The notes under the pieces are model-generated. The model was not told where the DNA came from. It saw only the letters and a program-made list of their open reading frames with translations, and did no database searches. A stretch of DNA of 44,917 bases from Methanoculleus sp. (GTDB taxonomy: Archaea > Halobacteriota > Methanomicrobia > Methanomicrobiales > Methanomicrobiaceae): assembly GCA_011045995.1 (NCBI GenBank), contig DSBQ01000022.1, forward strand, positions 1-44,917, written 5' to 3'. Below are positions 33,100 through 42,748 of this stretch, in pieces; positions within the stretch are counted from its first letter, which is position 1; every line of letters begins with the position of its first letter. Position numbers and translations under genes: made by a program.

Positions 33100-35181
33100 T
33101 CAAGCACCTGTCGGTGCTATTTCTGCTGTATCCCCAAATAACTTGGGTCTGCGGGTGGAAAGGTCGCGTATTTTTGCAAGGAAATCCTCTCTCCTCTCGG
33201 GCACGAGCGCATGTTCAAGGACTTCCTCGATGGTCGTGACCGGCACAATCTCGATCATCTTCGCGTACCGGTCCTCAATGACCACATCGTCGAGGTTGGA
33301 CTTCGGGATGATGACCTTTTTTATGCCCGCCTTTGCGGCCGCCTCTATCTTGTAGGTCACGCCGCCGATGGGGAGCACCGCTCCGCGGACCGAGAGCGAT
33401 CCGGTCATCGCCACATCCTGCCGGACGGGGATGTCCTCGATGGCGCTGATGACCGCGGTTGCGACCGTCACCGATGCAGAATCGCCCTCGACCCCCTGGT
33501 AGGTGCCGAGGAACTGGACGTGGACATCCATGTTTTTGATGTCCTTGCCGGTGAACTTCTTGATGATCGCGCTTACGTTCTTGATAGACTCCTGGGCGAT
33601 CTCCTTTAACAGACCGGTGGCGATGACCGTGCCCGTCGCCCCCTGCGTGGGGGTGACCTCGGCAACGATCGGGAGGACCGACCCGGAGTCGGTGCCCATC
33701 ACCGCGAGGCCGTTGACCCTGCCAACGAGGGAGCCTTCGACGACGGTGAGGTCGTAATCGCGGCTTCGGGTGATGTACTCGTCCGAGACCTGCTCCTCGA
33801 TGGAACGGGCCATGCTCTTTGCAGCAAGCACATGCCGGGAGCTGGCGATCTCCGCACCTTCCTGCCGGGCCATGTCACCCGCCACACGGATCAGGCCGCC
33901 CATGTCACGGAGCTTGAGGGTCAGGTGGCCCTTGCGGTTGGAACGGCGGCGGGCCTCAAGAATCAGCTCCTCGATGGCGGAGTGGTCAAATGGCGGGATC
34001 TTGCCGTCGTTTTTGATCTCCTGTGCGATGAACCGGACGAACTTGTCCCGGTTCTCGGGAGTGTCGAGCATCGTCTCCGACATATAGACCTCGTATCCAT
34101 ACCCGCGGATACGGGAACGGAGCGCCGGGTGCATGGCCTGTATCGCGTCGAGGTTGCCTGCCGCGATCATCACGAACCGGCACGGGACGTCCTCTGTCCG
34201 GACCATCGCCCCTGAGGATCGTTCGGACTGCCCGGTGATCGCAAACTGCCCTTCCTGCAGGGCAGTCAGCAGGCTCTGCTGGGAATGCGGGGTGAGGGTG
34301 TTGATCTCGTCGATGAAGAGCACGCCTTTGTGCGCCTTGTGAATGGCGCCTGCCTCGACACGGTCGTGGGCAGGGGTCTCGAGACCGCCGGACTGGAACG
34401 GGTCGTGCCGGACATCGCCGAGGAGCGCTCCCGCATGCGAACCGGTCGCATCGATGAAGGGTGCGGTGGAGTCGGGCTTCGTGGAGACCAGAAGCTTCGG
34501 GACCATTGCCTCGTCCTTCGGGCGCGAGTACTGGAGCGCCATGAAGATGAAGGCGGCTGCAATGATGCCGAAGAGGAGCTGGCCTATGATGAGGGCATAA
34601 CCCATGATGCCGAAGATCAGGAGCAGGATAAGGGTGCTCCTGGTCTGGGCACGCTTGCGGGCCTCTGCCTTGTGGGCACCGACGATCTCCTTGCCCCGGC
34701 CCGAGGGGACGGTCCGGACGATGGGCACGTTGGAGTCCTCGGAGTTGGGATAGATGAGGATATCCTGCATCTCCTCCTTGGGAAGGAGCTCTGCCATCGC
34801 CTTTGCAAGCATTGACTTGCCGGTACCCGGGGTGCCGATCATGAGAACGTGGCGGCGCTGTATGGCCGCCTTTCTGACGACCTCGACGGCATGTTCCTGG
34901 CCAATGACCTGGTCGATGAGCTGTTCCGGTACTTCGATCTCAGAGGAGGTCCTGACGTTCGTCAGGGGGGCGTCGCCCTCCGGGGGGGCGGCTTCGGCAG
35001 GAGTGCCTGCAGCCACCTCCCCCTCCTCGTTCTCCGGTCCGTCGGTCGCGGGAGCGGGACCATCGGCGGGCGCCTCCGGTATATTGGCAGCATCGGTGCC
35101 CTCAATGGCACCGTTCTGCCGGACTCCGTCTTCTGCGGGGGTTATATCATCAGAAATTCTGGTATTGTTAGTATTGTCCAT
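33100..35181 (-). CDS. lonB: Archaeal membrane-anchored Lon protease
   Basis: About 693 residues. Residues 1-75 are an acidic, Pro/Ala-rich extension. Walker A is GTPGTGKS (116-123); the AAA domain is interrupted by two membrane helices (TLILLLIFGIMGYALIIGQL and LFGIIAAAFIFMALQY), the mark of archaeal LonB. Walker B is GVLFIDEINTL. The protease domain has the catalytic Ser in EGDSASVTVATAV and Lys in GGVTYKIEAAAKAG. It degrades misfolded and regulatory proteins at the membrane. ATG 35181 is used; a GTG at 35199 would overlap the likely Shine-Dalgarno. Confidence 0.97.
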   Translation of the reverse strand: MDNTNNTRISDDITPAEDGVRQNGAIEGTDAANIPEAPADGPAPATDGPENEEGEVAAGTPAEAAPPEGDAPLTNVRTSSEIEVPEQLIDQVIGQEHAVEVVRKAAIQRRHVLMIGTPGTGKSMLAKAMAELLPKEEMQDILIYPNSEDSNVPIVRTVPSGRGKEIVGAHKAEARKRAQTRSTLILLLIFGIMGYALIIGQLLFGIIAAAFIFMALQYSRPKDEAMVPKLLVSTKPDSTAPFIDATGSHAGALLGDVRHDPFQSGGLETPAHDRVEAGAIHKAHKGVLFIDEINTLTPHSQQSLLTALQEGQFAITGQSERSSGAMVRTEDVPCRFVMIAAGNLDAIQAMHPALRSRIRGYGYEVYMSETMLDTPENRDKFVRFIAQEIKNDGKIPPFDHSAIEELILEARRRSNRKGHLTLKLRDMGGLIRVAGDMARQEGAEIASSRHVLAAKSMARSIEEQVSDEYITRSRDYDLTVVEGSLVGRVNGLAVMGTDSGSVLPIVAEVTPTQGATGTVIATGLLKEIAQESIKNVSAIIKKFTGKDIKNMDVHVQFLGTYQGVEGDSASVTVATAVISAIEDIPVRQDVAMTGSLSVRGAVLPIGGVTYKIEAAAKAGIKKVIIPKSNLDDVVIEDRYAKMIEIVPVTTIEEVLEHALVPERREDFLAKIRDLSTRRPKLFGDTAEIAPTGA

Positions 35182-35199
35182 AAACAAGAGTGACCTCAC

Positions 35200-35264
35200 T
35201 AACCGGTAGTGCTTTAGTAGTTCTCTCCTGATACTTTAAGTACTTTCCAGAACAGGTAATTGCA
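35200..35264. promoter_or_regulatory. Divergent promoter of lonB and prs
   Basis: A 65-base region between divergent start codons. ACTTTAAGTAC at about 35233-35243 is the likely TATA element for prs, giving a leaderless or very short leader; it is nearly palindromic, so it could serve both directions. Confidence 0.4.
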
Positions 35265-36107
35265 ATGAAGGTCGCATGTACGGAAAAATCGCAGGTATTG
35301 GCTTCAAAACTTGCAAAAGCGCTTGAAATCCCCATTATTCATACCCAGTTCAAGGCATTTCCGGACGGGGAACTCTATCTCAGGAATGGTGACCCGGACG
35401 AGGAAACGGTGATTGTTGCTGGCTTTGCAGGCAGTGATTCACTAGTCCAGACGCTGCTCCTCATCGATGCCTGTGAAGGCTCTGATGTCACTCTCGTCCT
35501 GCCGTATATGGGCTATGCCCGGCAGGACAAAAAATTCAATCCCGGGGAGCCCGTCAGCGCCCGTGCCATGGCAGCCGCCCTCTCACGGGGCGTCTCACGG
35601 GTCATCACCGTCAATATCCACGAGTCGACGGTTCTCGGCCAGTTCACGGCCCCCGCATCAGATGTCACGCTTGCCCCGGAGATCGGGGCGTTTCTTGCGA
35701 CCCTCGGCCTTGATGACCCGCTCATCCTGGGCCCGGACGGGGGAGCGGCCACCTTTGCCCGCGACGTCGCCGCATCCGGGGGATGGAAGGCCGACCACCT
35801 GACCAAGACCCGGCTCTCGGGCGAGGAGGTGCGGATCGCCCCGAAGGAGGTGGATGTACTGGACCGGGATGTGGTGATCGTCGATGACATCATCTCCACC
35901 GGCGGGACGCTTGCGACCGCTGCGGGGATGCTCCGGGAACAGGGGGCCGCCTCGGTCCGTGCCGCCTGCGTCCACGGGGTCTTTGCCTCGGCGGGCTACG
36001 CCCGGCTTGCGGCCGCAGGGCTTGAGGCGGTCATGTCCTCCGACACCATCGAGTCGGCGGCATCCTCCTACACCGCCGCGGGTGCCATTGCCCGTGCCCT
36101 CAGATAA
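35265..36107 (+). CDS. prs: Ribose-phosphate pyrophosphokinase
   Basis: A 280-residue enzyme that makes PRPP from ribose 5-phosphate and ATP. Key motifs: FPDGELYLR near the start, YMGYARQDKKFNPGEPVSAR (81-100, the flexible catalytic region), NIHES (118-121) and the PRPP loop VIVDDIISTGGT (204-215). Length fits the short archaeal class. PRPP feeds purine, pyrimidine, His and methanopterin synthesis. It is followed 15 bases later by the Nob1-like gene. Confidence 0.97.
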   Translation: MKVACTEKSQVLASKLAKALEIPIIHTQFKAFPDGELYLRNGDPDEETVIVAGFAGSDSLVQTLLLIDACEGSDVTLVLPYMGYARQDKKFNPGEPVSARAMAAALSRGVSRVITVNIHESTVLGQFTAPASDVTLAPEIGAFLATLGLDDPLILGPDGGAATFARDVAASGGWKADHLTKTRLSGEEVRIAPKEVDVLDRDVVIVDDIISTGGTLATAAGMLREQGAASVRAACVHGVFASAGYARLAAAGLEAVMSSDTIESAASSYTAAGAIARALR

Positions 36108-36122
36108 CGGAACGTACTATAT

Positions 36123-36593
36123 ATGACCGACACCCCCCGCCGAAGGCTCGTCCTCGACGCCTCCGCCTTTTTTGTCCATATCACCGCGGAAGGGGAGCTC
36201 TATACCACCCACTCGGTCGTTGCCGAACTGCGCGACGTAACCTCCCAGGGGCGTCTGGAGCTCCTCCGGGCACAAGGGCTCATCGTCCTTACCCCTGCTT
36301 CCGCCCTTCTTGCCGAGGTGCAAAAGGCGGCGGTGAAGTCCGGCGATGCAACCGTCCTCTCCGCCGCTGACACGGATGTTCTCGCCCTTGCCCTCGAGAC
36401 GGGATCGGCGGTGATGACCGACGACTACGCTGTCCAGAACACCGCGATGCGCCTCGGGGTGGAGGTCGTCCCGATCCAGATGCGGGCGGCAAAGAAGCGG
36501 AAATGGAAATACCGCTGCAGCGGATGCGGCCGCTACTGGTCCCACCCGGGCGAATGCGAGGTCTGCGGCGCCGAGATCAGACGAAAGTTTTAG
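36123..36593 (+). CDS. Nob1-like PIN-domain endoribonuclease with zinc ribbon
   Basis: A 156-residue protein. The PIN active site comprises Asp 12 (LVLDASAFF), Glu 35 (SVVAELRD), Asp 83/85 ([10 protein letters not shown]) and Asp 100/101 (MTDDYAVQN). The C-terminal zinc ribbon has C132-x2-C135 and C145-x2-C148. This PIN-plus-ribbon order is that of archaeal Nob1, which trims the 3' end of 16S rRNA. It is cytoplasmic, on pre-30S particles. It follows prs by 15 bases and precedes gfcR. Confidence 0.93.
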   Translation: MTDTPRRRLVLDASAFFVHITAEGELYTTHSVVAELRDVTSQGRLELLRAQGLIVLTPASALLAEVQKAAVKSGDATVLSAADTDVLALALETGSAVMTDDYAVQNTAMRLGVEVVPIQMRAAKKRKWKYRCSGCGRYWSHPGECEVCGAEIRRKF

Positions 36594-36621
36594 TCCTTCC
36601 TGCACCGATTCTCTACGTACT

Positions 36622-37236
36622 ATGTCATCCCTCGACGAACTGATCGCAAAGGCCAAGATGCTTCACTCCGAAGGCCACAGCCCTTCGCAGATCGCAGACG
36701 AGCTCTCGCTCTCGATGGAGACGGTGACCTGGCTCTTAACCCAGCAGAAGGATACCGAGGCCCCCAAGGATGTCCACATCGACTGGACGGCAATCGCAGG
36801 CCACGCCGACCTCCTGCAGTCAGCGGCCTGCATGATGCTTGCGCAGTACTACCATGACGAGTCCCGCTCGGAGACCGCCGCAGCAGATCCCGAACCCGAC
36901 GTGGTGGTGGGCATCGGGCAGTCCGGCATCCCGCTCGCCACCCTCATCGCTGCAGAGGAGGGGTGCAACTTCACCATGTTTTACCCGAAGAAGCATGCAT
37001 CGGGCGAGAAGCCGAAGGGATCGCTCTCCGGCTCCTTTGCAAACGTAGCAGGCGCCCGCTGCCTGATCATCGACGACGTGATCACCTCGGGGAACACCAT
37101 CCGCGAGGTCGTCGACTACCTGAGGAGCCACGGGGGCGACCCGGTCGGCATCTGCGTCCTCTTCGACAAGCGGGGGGTCAGGGAGGTCGACGGCGTACCG
37201 GTGCACGCACTGGTGAAAATTTCGAGGATTGACTGA
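36622..37236 (+). CDS. gfcR: HTH-phosphoribosyltransferase regulator (GfcR-like)
   Basis: A 204-residue protein. Residues 1-43 are a helix-turn-helix ([20 protein letters not shown]); the rest is a type I phosphoribosyltransferase domain with the PRPP loop [20 protein letters not shown] (about 147-166). Family members were annotated as orotate phosphoribosyltransferase-like; in haloarchaea GfcR is a transcription factor for glucose metabolism. Here the ligand is probably PRPP or a sugar phosphate, which fits the neighbouring prs gene. Targets are unknown in methanogens. Confidence 0.92.
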   Translation: MSSLDELIAKAKMLHSEGHSPSQIADELSLSMETVTWLLTQQKDTEAPKDVHIDWTAIAGHADLLQSAACMMLAQYYHDESRSETAAADPEPDVVVGIGQSGIPLATLIAAEEGCNFTMFYPKKHASGEKPKGSLSGSFANVAGARCLIIDDVITSGNTIREVVDYLRSHGGDPVGICVLFDKRGVREVDGVPVHALVKISRID

Positions 37237-37267
37237 AGATACCGGCATTCAAACCTATACTTTTTGA

Positions 37268-38476
37268 TTAATTCAGCAGGTCAGTGATCGGATCGAGGTT
37301 TTTGCAGGAGACAGCGGTGCCCTGTATTCTCTTCTGCGTCCGGTCGCCCCCATAGACGACGAAGGATGTTTCGGACGTTGCTCCTGCAAGATTGCTATAA
37401 TAATTGAGATTTTTGAAGAAGTCCTGTGCGGTGGTCCTCCCCGCCTTGATCTCCACAGGGATGGCGGCGGCGCCCCGGTGTTCTATCAGGCAGTCGACCT
37501 CATGGCCCGTCCGGTCCCGCCAGAAGTAGAGGGCCGGTTCCTGCGCCCGGTTCAGCCGGTACTTGAGAAATTCCCCAATGATGAGCGTCTCAAAAAGCCC
37601 CCCCTTGAGCGGGTGATGGGCGAGCTGGTCGGCGTCCTGTATCCCTGCAAGATATGCAGCAAGGCCGGGGTCGGTAAAGTAGAGCTTCGGCATCTTGATA
37701 AGGCGTTTGTTGTAGTTTTTGTGGTGGGTATGGAGAGGATAGAGGATGAAGGAGGCCTCCAGAAGTGAGATCCACTCTCTCGCTGTCGAATGGCTGATAC
37801 CGCAGTCGGCAGCAAGAGATGAATAATTGACCACCTGCCCCGAGCGTTGGGCGCACATCTTTATGAAGGTCTGGAAGGTCGAGAGGTCGTGTACCTGCCG
37901 GAGCTGTCGCAGGTCCCGTTCGAGATATGTCTGGGTATAGGCACTGTAAAAGTCGGTCGGCGAGATGGCATTCGCATACAGGCGTGGATACATCCCCTGA
38001 TAGAGGCAGTCCTCATAGCGATCGCAGGGGATGCCTGCGTTGGAAAGCTCCCGCAGGGAAAACGGCAGGAGCTTTAAAATGCCCGTTCTTCCGGCGAGCG
38101 TCTGGGAGATGCGTTCCATCATGAGAAAATTCTGCGAGCCGGTGAGAATGAACCGGCCGGGGCGGCCTCCCTCGTCAAGCACCCCCTGCAAGTACGAGAA
38201 AAGCTTCGGCACGCGTTGCACCTCATCAAGGATCGCCCCTTCGTCACCGAACTGCGCCAGAAAACTTCTCGGATCTTCCTCTGCAAAGGCCCGGGTATCC
38301 GGATCTTCTAGAAGTACATACTCCTTTTCGGGAAATGTATTCCGTACAAGCGTCGTCTTCCCCGACTGCCGGGGCCCTACCACGACCACCCCAGGGAATT
38401 CTGCCGCAAGTTCAAGGAGTTTGGCCCTGGCTTCTCGTGGGATATGTTCGCATTTCATTTCATCCGCTGCCTGCAT
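37268..38476 (-). CDS. DUF4143 AAA-family ATPase
   Basis: A 402-residue ATPase. Walker A is GPRQSGKTT (34-42), the Walker B-like motif is GAILDEVQRVP and the sensor region is FILTGSQNFLM; the C-terminal half (residues about 200-390) is DUF4143, with LEASFILYPLHTH, KMPKLYFTDPGLAAYLAG, then the nuclease-like GHEVDCLIE and PVEIKAGRTT. That D-x..E-x-K arrangement resembles a PD-(D/E)XK site. GGGGAGG lies directly before ATG 38476. These proteins are common accessory genes in archaea with unclear function. An inverted repeat lies 40-66 bases upstream. Confidence 0.92.
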   Translation of the reverse strand: MQAADEMKCEHIPREARAKLLELAAEFPGVVVVGPRQSGKTTLVRNTFPEKEYVLLEDPDTRAFAEEDPRSFLAQFGDEGAILDEVQRVPKLFSYLQGVLDEGGRPGRFILTGSQNFLMMERISQTLAGRTGILKLLPFSLRELSNAGIPCDRYEDCLYQGMYPRLYANAISPTDFYSAYTQTYLERDLRQLRQVHDLSTFQTFIKMCAQRSGQVVNYSSLAADCGISHSTAREWISLLEASFILYPLHTHHKNYNKRLIKMPKLYFTDPGLAAYLAGIQDADQLAHHPLKGGLFETLIIGEFLKYRLNRAQEPALYFWRDRTGHEVDCLIEHRGAAAIPVEIKAGRTTAQDFFKNLNYYSNLAGATSETSFVVYGGDRTQKRIQGTAVSCKNLDPITDLLN

Positions 38477-38515
38477 CTTCTTCCTCCCCTATGATTTTTG
38501 TTTAAGCAAGTATGG

Positions 38516-38542
38516 CAAATTGATATTTTAATCTTCAATTTG
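38516..38542 (-). promoter_or_regulatory. Inverted repeat upstream of the DUF4143 ATPase gene
   Basis: CAAATTGA (38516-38523) and TCAATTTG (38535-38542) are a perfect 8-bp inverted repeat with an 11-base AT-rich spacer, 40-66 bases upstream of the ATPase start. It could be an operator over the promoter. Confidence 0.4.
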
Positions 38543-38698
38543 TCAACATTTTATATAAACAAACCGTGAGAACTGTGTCACCACCCACCATCACATCTTT
38601 TCGGCAGAAAGCTAAGGGCTTCCTCTCAAACTCGTTTGCGAAGGTGGTAAGCGCCCGCTACCCAATAATATTTTTTCATTATTACCAATTAGATACCC

Positions 38699-38706
38699 TT
38701 ATATAG
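38699..38706 (+). promoter_or_regulatory. TATA box of the thermosome gene
   Basis: TTATATAG lies 45-52 bases before the ATG at 38751; transcription would begin near 38730, leaving a leader with GTAGGAG as Shine-Dalgarno. A weak inverted repeat AATAAT/ATTATT (38664-38669 and 38678-38683) lies just upstream. Confidence 0.55.
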
Positions 38707-38750
38707 AACCTCAAAACCAATTTAATGACACACGTAGGAGTATCTGCAAT

Positions 38751-40343
38751 ATGTTAGCGGGACAGCCAATCATTATATTACGCGACAACGTTGAGCGCGT
38801 TGGCGGCAGTGAAGCCCAGAAATCGAACATCATGGCGGCCAAGGCAATCGCCGAAGCCGTGCGCACGACCCTCGGACCGCGGGGCATGGACAAGATGCTC
38901 GTCGCCCCCGGCGGCAATGTGGTCATCACGAACGACGGTGTCACCATCCTCCACGAGATGAAGGTCGAACACCCGACCGGCAAACTGATCATCGAGGTTG
39001 CCGAGACCCAGGACGAGGAAGTCGGCGACGGCACCACGACCGCGACGATCTTCATGGGCGCCCTCATGGCAGAGGCCGAGGCGATGCTCGAGAAGAAAGT
39101 ACACCCGACGATCATCGCCAACGGCTATCGCCTCGGCATGACCCGGGCACTCGAAATCCTCGAGGAGCAGGCGATCACCGCCACCGAGGACCGCGAGATG
39201 CTCAGGAAGGTCGCCCTTACCTCCGTCACCGGCAAGAGCATTGAGGACATAAAGGACAGGATCGTCGATATCGTCGTCGACGCCGTCACCTCCGTCGCCG
39301 TAAAAAGGGAAGACGGGTCCTATGAGATTGACGAGGACGATGTCATCATCAAGACCATGGTCGGCGACCAGATGAGCGACGCCGAACTTCTCGACGGATT
39401 TTTGATCGACAAGACCCGTGTCCAGTACGGCATGCCCAAGGTCGTTGAAAACGCACGGATCGCATGCTTCTCCCTTGCCCTCGAGACCACCAAAACCCAG
39501 ACCAAGTCCAAGATCAAGATCACCAGCGCCGAGCAGATGGAGGCCTTTAACGAACAGGAGCAGGCAAAACTCCGCGAGTTCGCCGAAACCATCAAAGCAA
39601 AGGGCGTCAACGCCGTCTTCTGCCAGAAGGGCATCGCCGATTCGGTCCAGTACCACCTCCTGAAGAACGGCATCTTCGCGATACAGGATGTCCCCGAGGC
39701 GGACCTCAAACGCATGGCACGCGCCGTAGACGCAACGATAGTCAACAAACCCGAAGACCTTACCGAGGACGCCATCGGCGAAGCAGGCCGGATCGCCGAG
39801 ATGAAGGACATCACCATCACCCAGATCACCGGGTGCAAGAACCCGAGGACCGTCTCGATCCTTCTCAAGGGCGGCTCCCAGATCTTCGTCGATGAACTCG
39901 AGCGGGGAGTCTACGACGGCATCCGTGTCGTCATGGACGCCCTCGAAGACGGCAAGTTCGTCGTCGGCGGCGCCGCCATCGACACCGAACTGATGATGCA
40001 GCTCCAGACATATGCCGCAACCCAGGAAGGCAGGACCCAGCTCGCCATCGAGGCGTTCGCACGGATATTCGAGGCCATCCCCAACACGCTTGCCGAGAAC
40101 TCCGGCTATGATCAGATTGACAAACTTGTCGCTCTCAAGGCCGCACACGCCGCCGGCAACAGGTATGCAGGCCTGAATGTCTTCACCGGCGAGATCGTCG
40201 ACATGTACGAGGCAGGCGTCATCGAGCCGATGCGTGTCAAGAAGCAGGCCATCATATCCTCGGCGGAGACCGCATCCCTCATCATCCGTGTCGATGATAT
40301 GATGCTCTCAAAGAACGCCGACCAGATGGCTCGCGGCAGGTAA
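38751..40343 (+). CDS. Thermosome subunit (group II chaperonin)
   Basis: A 530-residue ATP-driven protein-folding cage subunit. Motifs are [16 protein letters not shown] near the start, [10 protein letters not shown] (41-50), [11 protein letters not shown] and the phosphate-binding GDGTTT (92-97). The C-terminus ends [16 protein letters not shown] and lacks the Gly-Gly-Met repeats of many thermosomes. Single gene with its own promoter, divergent from the DUF4143 ATPase gene. Whether other subunits exist elsewhere cannot be seen here. Confidence 0.97.
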   Translation: MLAGQPIIILRDNVERVGGSEAQKSNIMAAKAIAEAVRTTLGPRGMDKMLVAPGGNVVITNDGVTILHEMKVEHPTGKLIIEVAETQDEEVGDGTTTATIFMGALMAEAEAMLEKKVHPTIIANGYRLGMTRALEILEEQAITATEDREMLRKVALTSVTGKSIEDIKDRIVDIVVDAVTSVAVKREDGSYEIDEDDVIIKTMVGDQMSDAELLDGFLIDKTRVQYGMPKVVENARIACFSLALETTKTQTKSKIKITSAEQMEAFNEQEQAKLREFAETIKAKGVNAVFCQKGIADSVQYHLLKNGIFAIQDVPEADLKRMARAVDATIVNKPEDLTEDAIGEAGRIAEMKDITITQITGCKNPRTVSILLKGGSQIFVDELERGVYDGIRVVMDALEDGKFVVGGAAIDTELMMQLQTYAATQEGRTQLAIEAFARIFEAIPNTLAENSGYDQIDKLVALKAAHAAGNRYAGLNVFTGEIVDMYEAGVIEPMRVKKQAIISSAETASLIIRVDDMMLSKNADQMARGR

Positions 40344-40646
40344 GCCGGTACATCCTCACCTCAACGAGCAGGCTCGCCTCCTCGCCCCCCCTCTTTTCTC
40401 CCGGCTCGCATGAAGAGTCCGGACGCCCCCCGGTAGCCTAGGAAGAATACCGGCACATGGAGGATTAGCGGAGCACACACCGTCACCGGAACACGACTCA
40501 CCCCACGACGAACCCGGTATCAGAAAAACGAGGGAATCCCCCCCTACGATCTCACGAACTACCCGCCGCATACGACCAGACATGAGTTGGAAAAACATGA
40601 AAAACCCGGAATGAAAGACTCCTGACAGGCATCTGCATTCGATATT

Positions 40647-40660
40647 TTCCGCGCGGAAAC
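40647..40660. promoter_or_regulatory. 14-bp palindrome upstream of ech
   Basis: TTTCCGCGCGGAAA is a perfect palindrome about 180 bases before echA. It resembles a regulator site and is unlike the AT-rich surroundings. Function is inferred. Confidence 0.35.
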
Positions 40661-40797
40661 GGCGGATATTTCATTCATAGATTAATTCGTTTGCGGTCGA
40701 CCCGGATAGCCGGAAGGCGCCACAGGGCGGTAAAAATACACAACTACCGGCAAATATACTGAAATATTCGCTTTTCCCTGATTTGTGCTGAATGATA

Positions 40798-40810
40798 ATG
40801 ATAAATAATG
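40798..40810 (+). promoter_or_regulatory. AT-rich TATA region of the ech operon
   Basis: ATGATAAATAATG is the best TATA candidate, giving a start near 40828 and a short leader in which GAGGTG is the Shine-Dalgarno. Three AATGAT units (40791-40813) overlap it. Confidence 0.45.
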
Positions 40811-40840
40811 ATAGTTCCTAATTTCTCATGAGGTGTTTTC

Positions 40841-42748
40841 GTGGAGCTATTGCTGTTCCTTATACTGTTCCCGGCCTTGATGGGGTTTATTTTTCTGGTA
40901 TTCCCCAATAACAAGGCACGGGATGCAATGGTCGCACTCGCGGCGCTGGTGCTCATTGCAGCTACGGTCATATTGTTCATTCAAAACTACAGCGCCGGAA
41001 CCGTGATGTACGAAATAGAACCGGGGGCCATCTCCATGGCCATGATGGCACTCGAAGTGATGCTTGCCCTCGCTGTGCTGTACCTTGCGGTAAAATACCG
41101 TCAGTGGATCGTCGGTGCCCTCGCTATCATCGGCACCGGAGTGGTGCTGTTTGCAGAGACGCTCTTTACCGGACCCGAACACATGAATAATCTGTTCGTG
41201 GACGAGTTCACCCTGATCATGGCAATGATCATCGGAGTGATCGGGAGCATCATCTGTATCTTTGCCACCGGCTATATGCGGGACTATCATCACCACCACG
41301 AGGAAATAAAGGACAAGAGACAGGGGTTCTTCTTCCTCCTGTTCATATTCCTCTCGGCGATGTTCGGAGTGGTCTTCTCGAACAATATGTTCTGGCTCTA
41401 CTTCTTCTGGGAGATAACCACACTCTGTTCGTTCCTCCTCATCGGCTACGCCTGGGACGAAGAGGCTCGGAAAAACGCCTTCTGGGCGCTGCTCTTAAAC
41501 CTGCTCGGCGGGCTGGGATTCGGAGGGACATTCCTGTATCTTGCATTCACCGAACCTTCGGGAGGCCTCGTCATGCTCGACTCCCTCATTGCCGCCGGCC
41601 CCGCAATCGCGATGATCCCTGCCGCACTGATAGGATTTGCCGGGCTTGCCAAGGCGGCGCAGATGCCCTTTTCCTCATGGCTGCTGGGCGCAATGATTGC
41701 CCCGACCCCGGTCTCGGCACTTCTGCACTCCTCCACCATGGTGAAAGCCGGGGTGTACGTGATCGTCCGGTTCGCCCCTGTTTATGATGCAAGCTTCGTG
41801 GGATTCCTTATCGCCCTCGTTGGAGGCTTCACCTTCCTTCTCGCATCAGGCATTGCGATATCACAGAGCAATGCAAAACGGGTCCTTGCCTGGTCGACCA
41901 TTGCAAACCTCGGTCTCATCGTCACCTGTGCAGGCATCGGCAACGCTGCGGCCGTCTGGGCGGCAATCCTTCTGATCGTCTTCCATGCGATTGCAAAGTC
42001 GCTCCTCTTCCTCTGCACCGGCACGGTTGAACACAGGATCGGCAGCAGGGACATCGAGGACATGGGAGGCCTCATCTCCATCCTGCCGAGGATCACCATC
42101 ATGATGATCATCGGCATTGCAGGCATGTTCCTCGCCCCGTTCGGCATGCTCATATCAAAGTGGGCGGCGCTCAGGGCATTTCTTGAGACCCCCTACGGTA
42201 TCTTCGCCGTGATCCTCATCGCCTTCGGCAGTGCGGCCACCCTGTTCTTCTGGACGAAGTGGATGGGCAGACTCCTCGAAGTAGCATGGAAGCCAAAACC
42301 AAGACGGGAAGGAGAGGTCTCAAAGCCCGAGTTCTACTCGCTGCTGGGTCTCGCCGCAGGAGTGGTGATCATATGTCTTGGCTTCCCGCTTCTCTCCTCC
42401 GCCGTCGTCGAGCCCTTCCTGATAGGCATCTACGGCATCGGGGCAAGCCTCGGGGAGCAGAACATCGCCATCATGCTGATGATGATGGTGGTCGTCTTCA
42501 TTCTCCCGGTATCGCTCATCTTCTTCCGGCGTGACCGGAGGGTAATTCCCCACTACGTGGGAGGACGGGCGGCAACGATGGACATGCAGTTTGCCGGCTC
42601 AATGGGCGTGCAGCGTAAGGTGGAACTGTCCAACTACTACTTTGAGGGCATCTTCGGAGAGGCGAAACTCGGCAAAGCAGGCAACATCCTCTGCACGCTC
42701 TTCATCGTCTGCATAGGGGTCGTCCTTGCAATGGGGGTGATCGCATGA
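40841..42748 (+). CDS. echA: Ech hydrogenase subunit EchA (NuoL-like)
   Basis: A 635-residue integral membrane protein, the large antiporter-like ion-pumping subunit of the energy-converting hydrogenase. It has about 16 hydrophobic helices; the antiporter core is seen in FWLYFFWEITTLCSFLLIGY, AKAAQMPFSSWLLGAM, PTPVSALLHSSTMVKAG and NAKRVLAWSTIANLGLI, with the conserved Glu and Lys residues of Mrp/NuoL proteins. GTG 40841 is the start, six bases after GAGGTG. It overlaps echB by four bases (ATGA). It is the first gene of echABCDE. Confidence 0.94.
   Translation: MELLLFLILFPALMGFIFLVFPNNKARDAMVALAALVLIAATVILFIQNYSAGTVMYEIEPGAISMAMMALEVMLALAVLYLAVKYRQWIVGALAIIGTGVVLFAETLFTGPEHMNNLFVDEFTLIMAMIIGVIGSIICIFATGYMRDYHHHHEEIKDKRQGFFFLLFIFLSAMFGVVFSNNMFWLYFFWEITTLCSFLLIGYAWDEEARKNAFWALLLNLLGGLGFGGTFLYLAFTEPSGGLVMLDSLIAAGPAIAMIPAALIGFAGLAKAAQMPFSSWLLGAMIAPTPVSALLHSSTMVKAGVYVIVRFAPVYDASFVGFLIALVGGFTFLLASGIAISQSNAKRVLAWSTIANLGLIVTCAGIGNAAAVWAAILLIVFHAIAKSLLFLCTGTVEHRIGSRDIEDMGGLISILPRITIMMIIGIAGMFLAPFGMLISKWAALRAFLETPYGIFAVILIAFGSAATLFFWTKWMGRLLEVAWKPKPRREGEVSKPEFYSLLGLAAGVVIICLGFPLLSSAVVEPFLIGIYGIGASLGEQNIAIMLMMMVVVFILPVSLIFFRRDRRVIPHYVGGRAATMDMQFAGSMGVQRKVELSNYYFEGIFGEAKLGKAGNILCTLFIVCIGVVLAMGVIA

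Larger units (their letters stand above)
40344..40840. other. Intergenic region between thermosome and ech genes
   Basis: About 500 bases with no supported gene. After a pyrimidine-rich tract that may end the thermosome transcript, the right half is AT-rich and holds a 14-bp palindrome (40647-40660) and the ech promoter. Confidence 0.5.

Noticed and set aside
38778-40148. 456-codon minus-strand open frame opposite the thermosome gene
   Set aside because: Antisense shadow of a highly biased gene; no family pattern and no start signal.
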